The notes under the pieces were generated by a model. The model saw only the letters and a list, made by a program, of their open reading frames with translations, did not search any database and was not told where the DNA came from. DNA of 64,000 nt from Bacillota bacterium (GTDB lineage Bacteria; Bacillota; Clostridia; Lachnospirales; Lachnospiraceae), in the NCBI GenBank assembly GCA_023443225.1, contig JAEZVF010000098.1, forward strand, positions 147,505 through 211,504, in the 5' to 3' direction. A program made the translations under genes and the position numbers. Shown in pieces: positions 16,944 to 24,313 of the stretch (its first letter is position 1; each line of letters starts with the position of its first letter).

Positions 16944-18251
16944 ATGGGACGGAAATTAATAGTGTTATCGGTTGATTCACTTCAGACTACGGATTTAATC
17001 TATCTACAGCATAAACCAAATTTTAAAGAGATCTTAAAGAAATGTGCCTTGGTAAAAAATATTCGGGAAATCTATCCAACACTCACCTATCCGATACATA
17101 CCACGATTATTACAGGGGTACATCCGAAAACACATGGAATTACACATAATCAGCTGCCTTCGATTGCACCAGAGAATCCAAACTGGAGTATCATGGGATC
17201 TAATTGGAATTGGTATAGTGATGCGGTTAAAGTACCTTCGTTAATGGATGCAGCGAATGATAAAAATCTTGTAACAGCATCCGTTATGTGGCCGGTAATG
17301 GGCGGGCAAAAACCAAAACATAATTTGGCAGAAATATGGCCAAACACACATGAAGATATGAGGAGTACTTTTGAACGTGCATGTACGAAAGATATCATGG
17401 ATTTATACTATGATAAATATCTCCTGTCATTTGATTGGGAAAATCGGACTGATATGGATGGATATTCAATTAATATTGCGGAAGATATCATTCGACGCAA
17501 TCATCCGGATCTAATGCTAATTCACTCCATTTGTCTAGATCATTGCAGGCATGAGTATGGTGTTGAAGGAATGGAAATTAACGAGTGTTTAGACAGAGTA
17601 GATAATATCGTAGGAACAATAGTGGATGCGGTTAAGGATACTGGTAGTTATGAGGAAACGAACTTTGTAATTCTAGGTGACCATGGACAGATAGATATTC
17701 GAAAAGTATTTAATCTGAATATTTTGCTGAAACAATTTGGGTTCATTCGTACAGATTATGATGGTAAGGTAATTGATTATGACGCTTACAGTTTTACGGC
17801 AGGTTTTTCTACTCATATTATACTAAAAAAACCGCAAGATGAGCAGATGAAGCAAATGGTTTATCATACTTTATTGAATATTCAGCAGAAATACAGTGAT
17901 TATGTGGGACGTGTTTTTACTGCTGCAGAAGCTGAAAGAGAAGAAGGGTTACTGGGGGAATTTTCATTTGTGATAGAAGCATCCGATGGGATTATCTTTG
18001 ATAATCCGGTTATTGGAGAACTGGTAATTGATATAAAATATGCCGGAAACTCAATCTATCGAGGAATGCATGGACACCATCCATCGAAAGGTTCTAAACC
18101 ACCGTTTCTGGCATTTGGTCCTGATGTGAAGGAGGGTGTTGTAATAGAAAGTGGAGATATGCTCGATGAATGCCCGACCTTAGCTAAATTATTAGGGGTA
18201 GAAATGGAAGGACTGCTAGGTAAACCGTTTGATATTATAAAAGAGAAATGA
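16944..18251 (+). CDS. Type I phosphodiesterase / nucleotide pyrophosphatase (alkaline phosphatase superfamily)
   Basis: A 435-residue enzyme of the ectonucleotide pyrophosphatase-phosphodiesterase family. Metal and catalytic motifs are visible: LSVDS near residue 10, the nucleophile region YPTLTYPIHTTIITG (residues 46-60), LDHCRHEYG, LGDHGQ and HGHHPS. No signal peptide is seen, so it acts in the cytoplasm. It would cleave phosphodiester or phosphomonoester bonds, plausibly of the compound brought in by the adjacent importer (for example a glycerophosphodiester). GGAGAG precedes the ATG. An intrinsic terminator follows at 18291, closing the five-gene unit. Confidence 0.88.
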   Translation: MGRKLIVLSVDSLQTTDLIYLQHKPNFKEILKKCALVKNIREIYPTLTYPIHTTIITGVHPKTHGITHNQLPSIAPENPNWSIMGSNWNWYSDAVKVPSLMDAANDKNLVTASVMWPVMGGQKPKHNLAEIWPNTHEDMRSTFERACTKDIMDLYYDKYLLSFDWENRTDMDGYSINIAEDIIRRNHPDLMLIHSICLDHCRHEYGVEGMEINECLDRVDNIVGTIVDAVKDTGSYEETNFVILGDHGQIDIRKVFNLNILLKQFGFIRTDYDGKVIDYDAYSFTAGFSTHIILKKPQDEQMKQMVYHTLLNIQQKYSDYVGRVFTAAEAEREEGLLGEFSFVIEASDGIIFDNPVIGELVIDIKYAGNSIYRGMHGHHPSKGSKPPFLAFGPDVKEGVVIESGDMLDECPTLAKLLGVEMEGLLGKPFDIIKEK

Positions 18252-18290
18252 GTTATAATTATTTAAAATAAGAAGATTTATTATTACATT

Positions 18291-18317
18291 GAGGGCTGGA
18301 AACAGCCCTCTTTTTTT
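18291..18317 (+). terminator. Intrinsic terminator of the transporter-phosphodiesterase operon
   Basis: GAGGGCTG, 4-nt loop region, CAGCCCTC followed by seven T. A strong GC-rich stem with a clear U-run. Confidence 0.92.
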
Positions 18318-18487
18318 GCTGTGTGTACTAGTATTTATACTTATCAAAGGGAATTATTACATGCCTGTATCTTAGTTAGTTCTCTTGACTTCTTTTATAA
18401 TTGGTAATAAGCTGTAAGCAACCTGTTCGACAATTTCAGACAATAAACAACAAGAGAGTTAGAATTCTTTTGATGGAGGTATATAAA

Positions 18488-19204
18488 TTGAGGGAACTAG
18501 ATTACTTAGCAATTGAGGCTTCTGGCGATCCTGCTTCACTAAATCAGTTGATAGAACAATGTGAATTATATATTATAAAAACTGTCTCGACAGTTACTCA
18601 TCGTTATATAAGCAAAAGTGATGATGAATGGTCGATTGCTTTAATAGCGTTTGTGCAAGCGGTTAGAAGTTATGATTTAGAGAAAGGAAGTTTCCTAAGC
18701 TTTGCAAAATTAGTTATGAAACGGAGATTAGTAGACTACATAAGAAGCCAGAGTAAACATAGCCTTGAGATCTGTGTAGATCCGATCTCATTTGACATTG
18801 ACCATGAGGATAATGAAACTGAAGTTTCGCTTCAACTTGCAATTGCAGACAAAGTGTCTCACGAGGATCAAAGCCCCATTCAGCTTGAGATTATTACCAT
18901 CAATGAAGTATTCTTAAATTATGGTTTTACCTTTTTTGATTTGACCAGATGTTCACCCCATGCCAAGAAAACCAAAAAATCCTGTGCAATGGCGGTTGCT
19001 TATGTGCTGAATAATTCGTTGATTACGAACGAGTTAAAACGTTCGAAACAACTTCCATTAAAAATTATTGAAAAAAATACAAAGGTACCCCGAAAAATAT
19101 TAGAACGTCACCGAAAATATATAATAGCAGCCATAGAGATACTTTCCGGAGAGTATCCTAGTCTTGCAGAATATCTGCAATTTATCAGAGAAGAAATGAA
19201 GTAG
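18488..19204 (+). CDS. sigI: RNA polymerase sigma factor SigI
   Basis: A 238-residue alternative sigma factor of the SigI family. The region-2-like segment reads DDEWSIALIAFVQAVRSYDLEKGSF, followed by FAKLVMKRRLVDYIRSQ. The C-terminal SigI-specific domain (PRKILERHRKYIIAAIEIL) resembles region 4 and contacts the -35 element. The TTG start at 18488 is chosen because GGAGG (18475-18479) lies eight bases upstream. An ATG at 18473 overlaps that ribosome site, and starts further left lack one. SigI controls heat and cell-wall genes in Bacillus and polysaccharide-degradation genes in cellulolytic clostridia. It is followed by its anti-sigma factor rsgI. Confidence 0.9.
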   Translation: MRELDYLAIEASGDPASLNQLIEQCELYIIKTVSTVTHRYISKSDDEWSIALIAFVQAVRSYDLEKGSFLSFAKLVMKRRLVDYIRSQSKHSLEICVDPISFDIDHEDNETEVSLQLAIADKVSHEDQSPIQLEIITINEVFLNYGFTFFDLTRCSPHAKKTKKSCAMAVAYVLNNSLITNELKRSKQLPLKIIEKNTKVPRKILERHRKYIIAAIEILSGEYPSLAEYLQFIREEMK

Positions 19205-19264
19205 TGTAAAGGTACATACATTCACTTAAATTTTGTATTCATTTTTAGAAATTGGAGGAAAGTT

Positions 19265-20617
19265 ATGAAAGCAGTTGTAGTTGATATAAAAGATGAATAT
19301 GCAGCAGTTCTATCTGATGATGGCAGCATAGTAAAAGTCAAAAACAGAAGTTATAGTAAAGGACAGGTGATAGAAATGAAGAAGAAAATAAATTTTACTA
19401 AGAAATTTGCGTTAGGAGTTGCTTCCATAGCCGTATTAGTATTAAGTTCAAGTGTCGGTGCATGGGCATATACAACTCCATATTCCTATGTAAGTCTCGA
19501 TGTTAACCCATCTATTGAATATACACTTAACCGTTTTGAACGTGTTATTGATATTAAAGCTGTAAATGATGATGGAAAGGTAATCCTTGATCAGATTGAT
19601 ATTAAGGGTTTAAAGAATCAATCGATTGAAGATGCGATTATTGATACCGTTGAACAGATATCTCAGGATGGGTATTTTGAAGACAAACAGGCAAATGTGG
19701 TTACCGGTTCGACAATCCAGATTGGTGATGCTACGAAGCCTGTAATAACAATTGATGGTGGTATTGTAATTACGGTTGCTAATGGAAACACTAAAATATC
19801 GGATGAACTTGCAAAGGAAATACGTGAATCAGTAGAAGATTTTGTAGATAAAAATGTAGAAAGTGAAAATGTTGAAGTTGAAGTATCAAGCATTGGCTAT
19901 GAGCGTGTCCAAAAGGCAAGAGAACTTGGCGTTACTCCTGGTAAACTAAATCTTGTGGAAAAGTTGCAGGCAAGTGCTGCGGATCCTGATAGTATAGTTT
20001 TAGAAGATTGGTTAAATAAACCGGTAAAAGATATAATGAAAGCAATTAAGGAAAACAGAAAAGCAGTTCTGGCAACAGAAAATGGAGATACTTCCAAAAC
20101 TACAGAAACATCTGAAACAACAGAAACTACGATAGCAGATGGCAGTGAAAATGCTTCTACTTCGAAGGATAATGCGGTTGAAGACTCCGATGCTACTGTT
20201 AAAAAAGTGAAGACAAAACAAGAAAAAACTGTAATAAAAAAACAAGAAAAAAAAGAAAAAGAAGAACTTAAAGAGCAAGGAAAAAAAGAAAAAGAAAAAA
20301 TAAAAGAACAAGAAAAAGTTAAAAAAGAAAAAATTAAGGAACAAGAAAAAGCAGAGAAAGAAGTAATCAAAAAGCAAGAAAAAACTGAAAAAGAAAATTT
20401 AAAAGAAAAAGAAAAAACTGAAAAAGCAATAACTAAGAAGCAAGAAAAAACTGAAAAGGAAATAATGAAAGAACAAGAAAAAACAGTACAAAAATCAGAA
20501 GAGAAAACTTCAGAAAAGAAAAATAAAGCGGATGAAAAGTCTGAGTCGAAAGAAGAAAACAAATCAAATTCTTCAAAGCCTTCAGATAATGCTAGTAAAG
20601 AGAAAAGTAAGAAATAG
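19265..20617 (+). CDS. rsgI: Membrane anti-sigma factor RsgI with long Lys/Glu-rich extracellular tail
   Basis: A 450-residue anti-sigma factor. The N-terminal RsgI domain (1-45, MKAVVVDIKDEYAAVL) binds SigI. One membrane helix spans about 48-66. The conserved periplasmic-side domain begins YSYVSLDVNPSIEYTLNRF, with the Asn81-Pro82 bond that is autocleaved in studied RsgI proteins. After about residue 285 comes a Thr/Ser/Glu linker, then about 150 residues of highly repetitive Lys/Glu/Gln (KEKEKIKEQEK-like) sequence, probably a long charged helix or coiled coil. No carbohydrate-binding module is visible, unlike cellulosome-type RsgI proteins. The tail may instead sense the cell wall or envelope. 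GGAGG precedes the ATG. Pairing with sigI is by adjacency and family. Confidence 0.92.
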   Translation: MKAVVVDIKDEYAAVLSDDGSIVKVKNRSYSKGQVIEMKKKINFTKKFALGVASIAVLVLSSSVGAWAYTTPYSYVSLDVNPSIEYTLNRFERVIDIKAVNDDGKVILDQIDIKGLKNQSIEDAIIDTVEQISQDGYFEDKQANVVTGSTIQIGDATKPVITIDGGIVITVANGNTKISDELAKEIRESVEDFVDKNVESENVEVEVSSIGYERVQKARELGVTPGKLNLVEKLQASAADPDSIVLEDWLNKPVKDIMKAIKENRKAVLATENGDTSKTTETSETTETTIADGSENASTSKDNAVEDSDATVKKVKTKQEKTVIKKQEKKEKEELKEQGKKEKEKIKEQEKVKKEKIKEQEKAEKEVIKKQEKTEKENLKEKEKTEKAITKKQEKTEKEIMKEQEKTVQKSEEKTSEKKNKADEKSESKEENKSNSSKPSDNASKEKSKK

Positions 20618-20752
20618 GATACTCTCTATAAATTAATTATAAAATAATGGGTAAGTGCAAAGTTTTGTATAAATAATACATTATTGGGGAATTTAAACAC
20701 GTATAACTTATTCATTGGCAAAGCTGCCGGATCGTGAGCAGTTAAAGTGGAA

Positions 20753-20780
20753 TTGATACCGGCTGATCCAATTATATAAT
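20753..20780 (+). promoter_or_regulatory. Promoter of rubrerythrin gene, with overlapping inverted repeat
   Basis: TTGATA (20753-20758), 16-nt spacer, TATAAT (20775-20780). An imperfect inverted repeat, GCCGGATC (20726-20733) with GATACCGGC (20755-20763), overlaps the -35 and could be an operator for a peroxide-type repressor; no repressor is identified. Confidence 0.65.
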
Positions 20781-20802
20781 TAATGTATAGGAGGTAAAAT
20801 AA

Positions 20803-21357
20803 ATGGATATTAAAAATGTAATGACTTTAGATTTCCTTCATTCCGCATATGGTGGAGAAAGCATGGCACACATGCGTTATATCTACTGGAGTGAGACGGC
20901 GGAAAAAGAAGGATTCCCCAATGTAGCAAGATTATTTTCTGCTATCGCATATGCTGAACAGGTACATGCATCCAATCATTTCCGGGCAATCGATGGCGAT
21001 ATCGTTGATAGCACGGTAACAGCAGGGGCTGTATTTGGGCCTAATAAAACTGTAGATAATCTGCAGGGAGCAATCGACGGCGAACTGCACGAGGTAGAAC
21101 AAATGTATCCGGTCTACTTAAATACTGCTGAATTTCAAAATGAAAAAGATGCGAAACGCTCTTTTCATTATGCACTGGAGGCAGAAAAGATTCATGTGGA
21201 TCTTTTTCAAAAAGCGTTGGATGTTGTAAAAAAAGGCAAAGACATTGATTTAAAGGCAATCTACATCTGCCCGGTATGTGGACACACCATTTTAGATGAG
21301 GCACCGGATAAGTGTCCCGTATGCGGAGCAAAGCAAGAAATGTATCACAAATTTTAA
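20803..21357 (+). CDS. rbr: Rubrerythrin
   Basis: A 184-residue peroxide-reducing protein of anaerobes. The N-terminal four-helix diiron domain contains the Glu/His ligands (for example YGGESMAHMRY, EQVHASNHF, ALEAEKIHVDLF). The C-terminal rubredoxin-like [Fe(Cys)4] domain has CPVCGH and CPVCGA. It reduces H2O2 with electrons from NAD(P)H or rubredoxin-linked carriers and fits an oxygen-sensitive, hydrogenase-rich lifestyle. TAGGAGG precedes the ATG. The gene is monocistronic with its own promoter and a shared terminator downstream. Confidence 0.96.
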   Translation: MDIKNVMTLDFLHSAYGGESMAHMRYIYWSETAEKEGFPNVARLFSAIAYAEQVHASNHFRAIDGDIVDSTVTAGAVFGPNKTVDNLQGAIDGELHEVEQMYPVYLNTAEFQNEKDAKRSFHYALEAEKIHVDLFQKALDVVKKGKDIDLKAIYICPVCGHTILDEAPDKCPVCGAKQEMYHKF

Positions 21358-21390
21358 TTCGCAATTCAATATAAATAATCACAAGAAAAA

Positions 21391-21422
21391 ATATAAGCCG
21401 TAGAGTGATCTACGGCTTATAT
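21391..21422. terminator. Bidirectional terminator between rbr and queT
   Basis: A perfect 14-bp stem (21391-21404 with 21409-21422) with GTGA loop between convergent genes. A run of A precedes it (a U-run for the minus strand) and TTTGAATA follows on the plus strand. Confidence 0.85.
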
Positions 21423-21434
21423 TTGAATACGCTT

Positions 21435-21920
21435 TTATTTATTATGGAAAATGGCTCCTCTATAATTATTTAATGCAAACAGCAGAAGTAATCCAAGGAT
21501 ACCACAGGATACTACTTCGCCTATACCAACCGTAAGCATCATAAAATAAATCGGCATGGTCTCGCCGTAAGCAAATCGTAATACCCAGGGGATAACAATT
21601 GTATTTGCAAGGATTGGAGGAAGGGGAACTAAGAATTTATGTCTTCTTAATTGGTAAGAACCGATTGCTCCTATAAAAGATGCCAGTGTTCCAAATATAA
21701 CATCCAACATATCTGCACCAGACAGATAATTTGATAGGAAACATCCAATAGTAATACCTGGAATGGCAGCAGGGGTAAAGAAAGGAAGTATAGTAAGTGC
21801 TTCTGCTATTCTTACCTGAACCATGGAAAAGCTGATTGGCTTAAAGACAAACACCAATACGATGTAAAGCGCTGCAATTAAGGCAGCTTGGGTTAGAAAT
21901 AATGCTCTTTTGTATCTCAT
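21435..21920 (-). CDS. queT: Queuosine precursor transporter QueT
   Basis: A 161-residue, almost entirely hydrophobic protein with five or six membrane segments. It starts MRYKRALFLTQAALIAALY and has the VQVRIAEALTILP and IPGITIGCFLSN motifs characteristic of QueT. It is the substrate-binding (S) component of an ECF importer for queuosine precursors. The ATG at 21920 lies 8 nt from AAAGGAG; a TTG at 21926 would be only 2 nt away. The leader carries a preQ1-I-like aptamer that overlaps this ribosome site, giving translational control by the end product. No ECF energising genes are in the window. Confidence 0.92.
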   Translation of the reverse strand: MRYKRALFLTQAALIAALYIVLVFVFKPISFSMVQVRIAEALTILPFFTPAAIPGITIGCFLSNYLSGADMLDVIFGTLASFIGAIGSYQLRRHKFLVPLPPILANTIVIPWVLRFAYGETMPIYFMMLTVGIGEVVSCGILGLLLLFALNNYRGAIFHNK

Positions 21921-21933
21921 ATTCAATTCTCCT

Positions 21934-21974
21934 TTAGTTTTGTTTACCGTCAGGAAGGTTACGAACTGACGCTA
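21934..21974 (-). ncRNA. preQ1-I type riboswitch in the queT leader
   Basis: Read on the minus strand: stem CGUCAG (21971-21966), a 12-nt loop with GUUC-like start and pyrimidine-rich end, stem CUGACG (21953-21948), then an A-rich tail GUAAACAAAACUAA (21947-21934). The tail runs straight into the queT ribosome site AAAGGAG (21935-21929). A stem, a short loop and an A-rich ACUAA tail is the compact preQ1-I architecture. The location before queT, a known member of this regulon, supports it. A further hairpin (AAAGCCUU/AAGGCUUU, 22009-21986) lies upstream in the leader. Confidence 0.82.
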
Positions 21975-22019
21975 TTTGACTGGCGAAAGCCTTGATTTGT
22001 AAGGCTTTGCGACCTTATT

Positions 22020-22047
22020 AGTATAGCATGAAAATGTGGGTTGTCAA
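22020..22047 (-). promoter_or_regulatory. Promoter of queT leader
   Basis: On the minus strand: perfect TTGACA (22047-22042), 16-nt spacer, TATACT (22025-22020). This puts the transcript start near 22013, giving a leader of about 90 nt that contains the aptamer. Confidence 0.8.
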
Positions 22048-22237
22048 GAGTTGACTCAAATTTTGACTCAAGTTTGGGAGAATAGAGATGGAAGCAGATA
22101 AAAGATATAGATGAGATAGTTTATATTGAACTAGTCATAAAAAGAACATTGACAGGAATAATATGGAAGACTAAAATTATGATAAGTAAATTGTGCTTAT
22201 TATTGTCATATAAAATGTGACATGAATTGGAGTTAGA

Positions 22238-23320
22238 ATGGATTATCCTATAGATAAAATTGAAATAGCAAAAGATTATATCTGGAACAAGATTAAAAAT
22301 AATGTATATCCTAAAGGTCACCCATTTAACCAAGTGAATTTTGTTAAGGACGATTATTTAGTTCTAATTATGGCTTTGATTAAAATATATTTAATTGAAA
22401 CAACTATTATTGATGATTATTTGGATAATAAGTTAGTGGCTCTTGATAAAGGCAGATGTAATTACGAAACATATTTCCAAGGACTTAATGAATTGAATTT
22501 TTTCTATTATTTATTATCAGGATGCATTAAGAATGAATTATTAACTCATGTTTACCAAATAAATTATGAAAACAATAGTATAACAAATCCATTGAAGAAG
22601 CTGGAATATACATATTGTTTTGATGATATGGTTGCTGTAGGAGTTGAAATAAAAACAATTACTTGCGAGCCGACCTATAAAGAAACAAGTATGTCAATTC
22701 ATGATACCTTATTAATAAAAAAGTATTTCCATGATGTAGACTTAAGGAACATTGAGAAGATAGAACAATATAAAATTTTGGAAGCAAGTAGTCATGACCG
22801 ACAGCTTAGAAAGAACATCAAAAAGATTGCTGAAAAATTTACTGGAGATAATAAATCCCCAGTGAAGCTAATTAATGTTGGTGTGATAGTAATACAATTT
22901 GCAACATCAATAGAAGAATTTTATGCTTATTTATTAAATGAAAATAAAGGAATAATATTTAATCAGGACTTTGGAAATATTGACTGTCTTGTATTTTTTT
23001 CACTAACAGCACGACCTGACTTTGATATGCAAGATATTTATGATACAGGTCATATATTTTCTATTTTATTTAATTACGAGCCATATATAAAGAAATATTT
23101 AAAAGATTTACGACTAGATAATTACATAGCAACAAAGATAAATGGACAATTTAATATAGATTCAGACATTCAAAAATATGCAAACAAGGAATATGGTATT
23201 TTTAAGTATATTATTAAAGATGGAAAGTGCTTCTATGTACCAATTGAATGCAGACAGGATGAGATAGATGAATATATTAGATATCTTAATGGAACTGGTA
23301 AATACCCCATAATTAGTTGA
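22238..23320 (+). CDS. Orphan protein with possible PD-(D/E)XK-like motif, accessory island
   Basis: A 360-residue protein I do not recognise. It has no signal peptide and no clear membrane span. A segment at residues 128-139 (FDDMVAVGVEIK) fits the D...(D/E)-x-K pattern of restriction-type nuclease folds, and predicted strands surround it; this is suggestive only. Composition is very rich in Ile, Asn, Lys and Tyr with many ATA and AAT codons, unlike the flanking housekeeping genes, a sign of acquired DNA. GGAG precedes the ATG. It begins the island that runs to about 27.7 kb. An alternative is a structural or nucleotide-binding protein of a mobile element. Confidence 0.7.
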   Translation: MDYPIDKIEIAKDYIWNKIKNNVYPKGHPFNQVNFVKDDYLVLIMALIKIYLIETTIIDDYLDNKLVALDKGRCNYETYFQGLNELNFFYYLLSGCIKNELLTHVYQINYENNSITNPLKKLEYTYCFDDMVAVGVEIKTITCEPTYKETSMSIHDTLLIKKYFHDVDLRNIEKIEQYKILEASSHDRQLRKNIKKIAEKFTGDNKSPVKLINVGVIVIQFATSIEEFYAYLLNENKGIIFNQDFGNIDCLVFFSLTARPDFDMQDIYDTGHIFSILFNYEPYIKKYLKDLRLDNYIATKINGQFNIDSDIQKYANKEYGIFKYIIKDGKCFYVPIECRQDEIDEYIRYLNGTGKYPIIS

Positions 23321-23407
23321 ATGGAAGGGGCATATCGCACTAATGCCATACTCATTAAATCAAGCACTTGTTTACTAGGGTTCTTGAGTGTGAAAGGAGT
23401 CGTATAA

Positions 23408-23475
23408 ACGGTTTGTACACGGTTTGAATAAGAAAAAAAATAGCCGTTACATGACATAGGTTGTGTAGCGGTTTG
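23408..23475. repeat. Cluster of CGGTTTG repeats and hairpin in accessory island
   Basis: ACGGTTTG occurs at 23408-23415 and 23419-23426 (11-nt spacing). GCGGTTTG at 23468-23475 lies at the foot of an imperfect stem (CCGTTACA 23444-23451 with TGTAGCGG 23464-23471). The region 23321-23568 has no convincing gene. The repeats could be an old recombination or integrase-arm site, or a terminator for the gene upstream. I cannot tell which. Confidence 0.35.
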
Positions 23476-23568
23476 TTTATAGGTATAGCATTTGTGGATT
23501 TTATATTGTAAAATAGTTTATTTTGTATTACCATATATAGTAAGACGTTTTATGATAAGGTGCATAGG

Positions 23569-23742
23569 ATGAGCAATATAATGCCAAGAAAAACAAGAAG
23601 TGACTGTAGAGTAGGTACATTTGAAGAAAAACATGGTTTGCCACTAGGGACAATTGGAAATGCAGATGGTAGAGATACTTGATCTGATAAAAAAATTGCT
23701 ACTATAAGAAAAGAAGCTGAATCGAAACAAAATAAGAAATAG
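23569..23742 (+). pseudogene. Small basic ORF interrupted by an in-frame TGA
   Basis: Reading from ATG 23569 gives 37 codons ending GNADGRDT, a TGA stop at 23680-23682, then 19 further in-frame codons (SDKKIATIRKEAESKQNKK) to TAG at 23740. Charge and pattern (GTFEEKHGLPLGTIGNADGRDT before the stop, S-D-K-K after it) read as one continuous ~57-residue protein with one lost residue, most simply a CGA-to-TGA or AGA-to-TGA change. I recall similar small GRDTRSDK-type proteins without a known function. A sequencing error or read-through is possible. It lies directly upstream of the RNase toxin operon. Confidence 0.5.
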
Positions 23743-23790
23743 CATTGAGGGGTGTTGGTGTTAAAGATTAAACACATAAGGAGGAATATA

Positions 23791-24021
23791 ATGTCATATG
23801 TTGTAAAACCTTTTCCGTGCTTTATAGATTCCTTTGAGTTTTATAAAGTGATAGGAGGAAGGAAAGTCTATCGTAATAATGATTTCTATTATTCATGGGA
23901 CGAATTACATGGAGAAATAGAAGTTTTTGATAGGAGAGGTTATCATTTAGGTGCATTGCATGCAACAAGTGGTGAGAAAATAAAAAAAGCAGTGAAAGGA
24001 AGGAGATTAAATGTACAATAA
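23791..24021 (+). CDS. Free-standing colicin E3-type cytotoxic ribonuclease (toxin)
   Basis: A 76-residue protein matching the C-terminal RNase domain of colicin E3 (cytotoxic 16S rRNA nuclease). The motif YSWDELHGEIEVFDRRG at residues 34-50 puts Asp37, His40 and Glu44 in the same D-x2-H-x3-E spacing as the catalytic Asp510/His513/Glu517 of colicin E3. A basic KGRRLN tail can supply the active-site Arg. There is no translocation or receptor domain and no signal peptide, so it acts inside the producer, as a toxin-antitoxin toxin would. ATG 23791 follows AGGAGG (23779-23784). The 3' end overlaps the next gene by 11 nt. Family assignment rests on motif reading, not a search. Confidence 0.72.
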   Translation: MSYVVKPFPCFIDSFEFYKVIGGRKVYRNNDFYYSWDELHGEIEVFDRRGYHLGALHATSGEKIKKAVKGRRLNVQ

Positions 24022-24313
24022 TTTTATTAAAGATTGCTTAAATGCTGAAGCAATGTTAGAAGATATTGATGATTATATTGAATATTGGCATACTCATGAC
24101 CTTGACTGTGAATTAGAAGAATTTTTAGGTCTTACAGAATATGAAAGCTTGAGGTGGTTACATGAAGGGAATGACATATTCCGTGGTATTTTGTACTGCA
24201 GAAGACATAATATTGATTATAAGGAATATGAAGGTATGACTAGTGAAAAAAGAATAGCAGCTCGTTCATATAAACTCTCTGAGGTAAAACAATACAAAGA
24301 CGATGGAAAATAA
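24011..24313 (+). CDS. Small acidic partner protein, candidate antitoxin/immunity
   Basis: A 100-residue protein. The first ~45 residues are strongly acidic (AEAMLEDIDDYIEYW, DLDCELEEFLGLTEYE), a good electrostatic match to a basic RNase. The LEEFLGLTEYESLRWL segment resembles the short helical motif LxxYLGLTxxEYxxW found in many small Firmicute accessory proteins of unknown function. The C-terminal third is more basic and may bind nucleic acid. It overlaps the RNase gene by 11 nt upstream and the metallopeptidase gene by 11 nt downstream. This tight coupling suggests it neutralises or regulates the toxin. That role is inferred only. Confidence 0.72.
   Translation: MYNNFIKDCLNAEAMLEDIDDYIEYWHTHDLDCELEEFLGLTEYESLRWLHEGNDIFRGILYCRRHNIDYKEYEGMTSEKRIAARSYKLSEVKQYKDDGK

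Noticed and set aside
18384..18407. TTGACT...TAATAA as a sigI promoter
   Set aside because: Spacing is only 14 nt, and no clear SigI-type autoregulatory motif could be fixed, so it is not listed as a feature.
19897..20562. Long minus-strand frames antisense to rsgI, rich in Phe and Ser
   Set aside because: They mirror the Lys/Glu repeat codons (GAA/AAA read as TTC/TTT) and have no ribosome site; clearly shadows.
23233..23457. Minus-strand 74-codon frame over the end of the 22238 gene
   Set aside because: No ribosome site, overlaps a more convincing gene and a repeat cluster.
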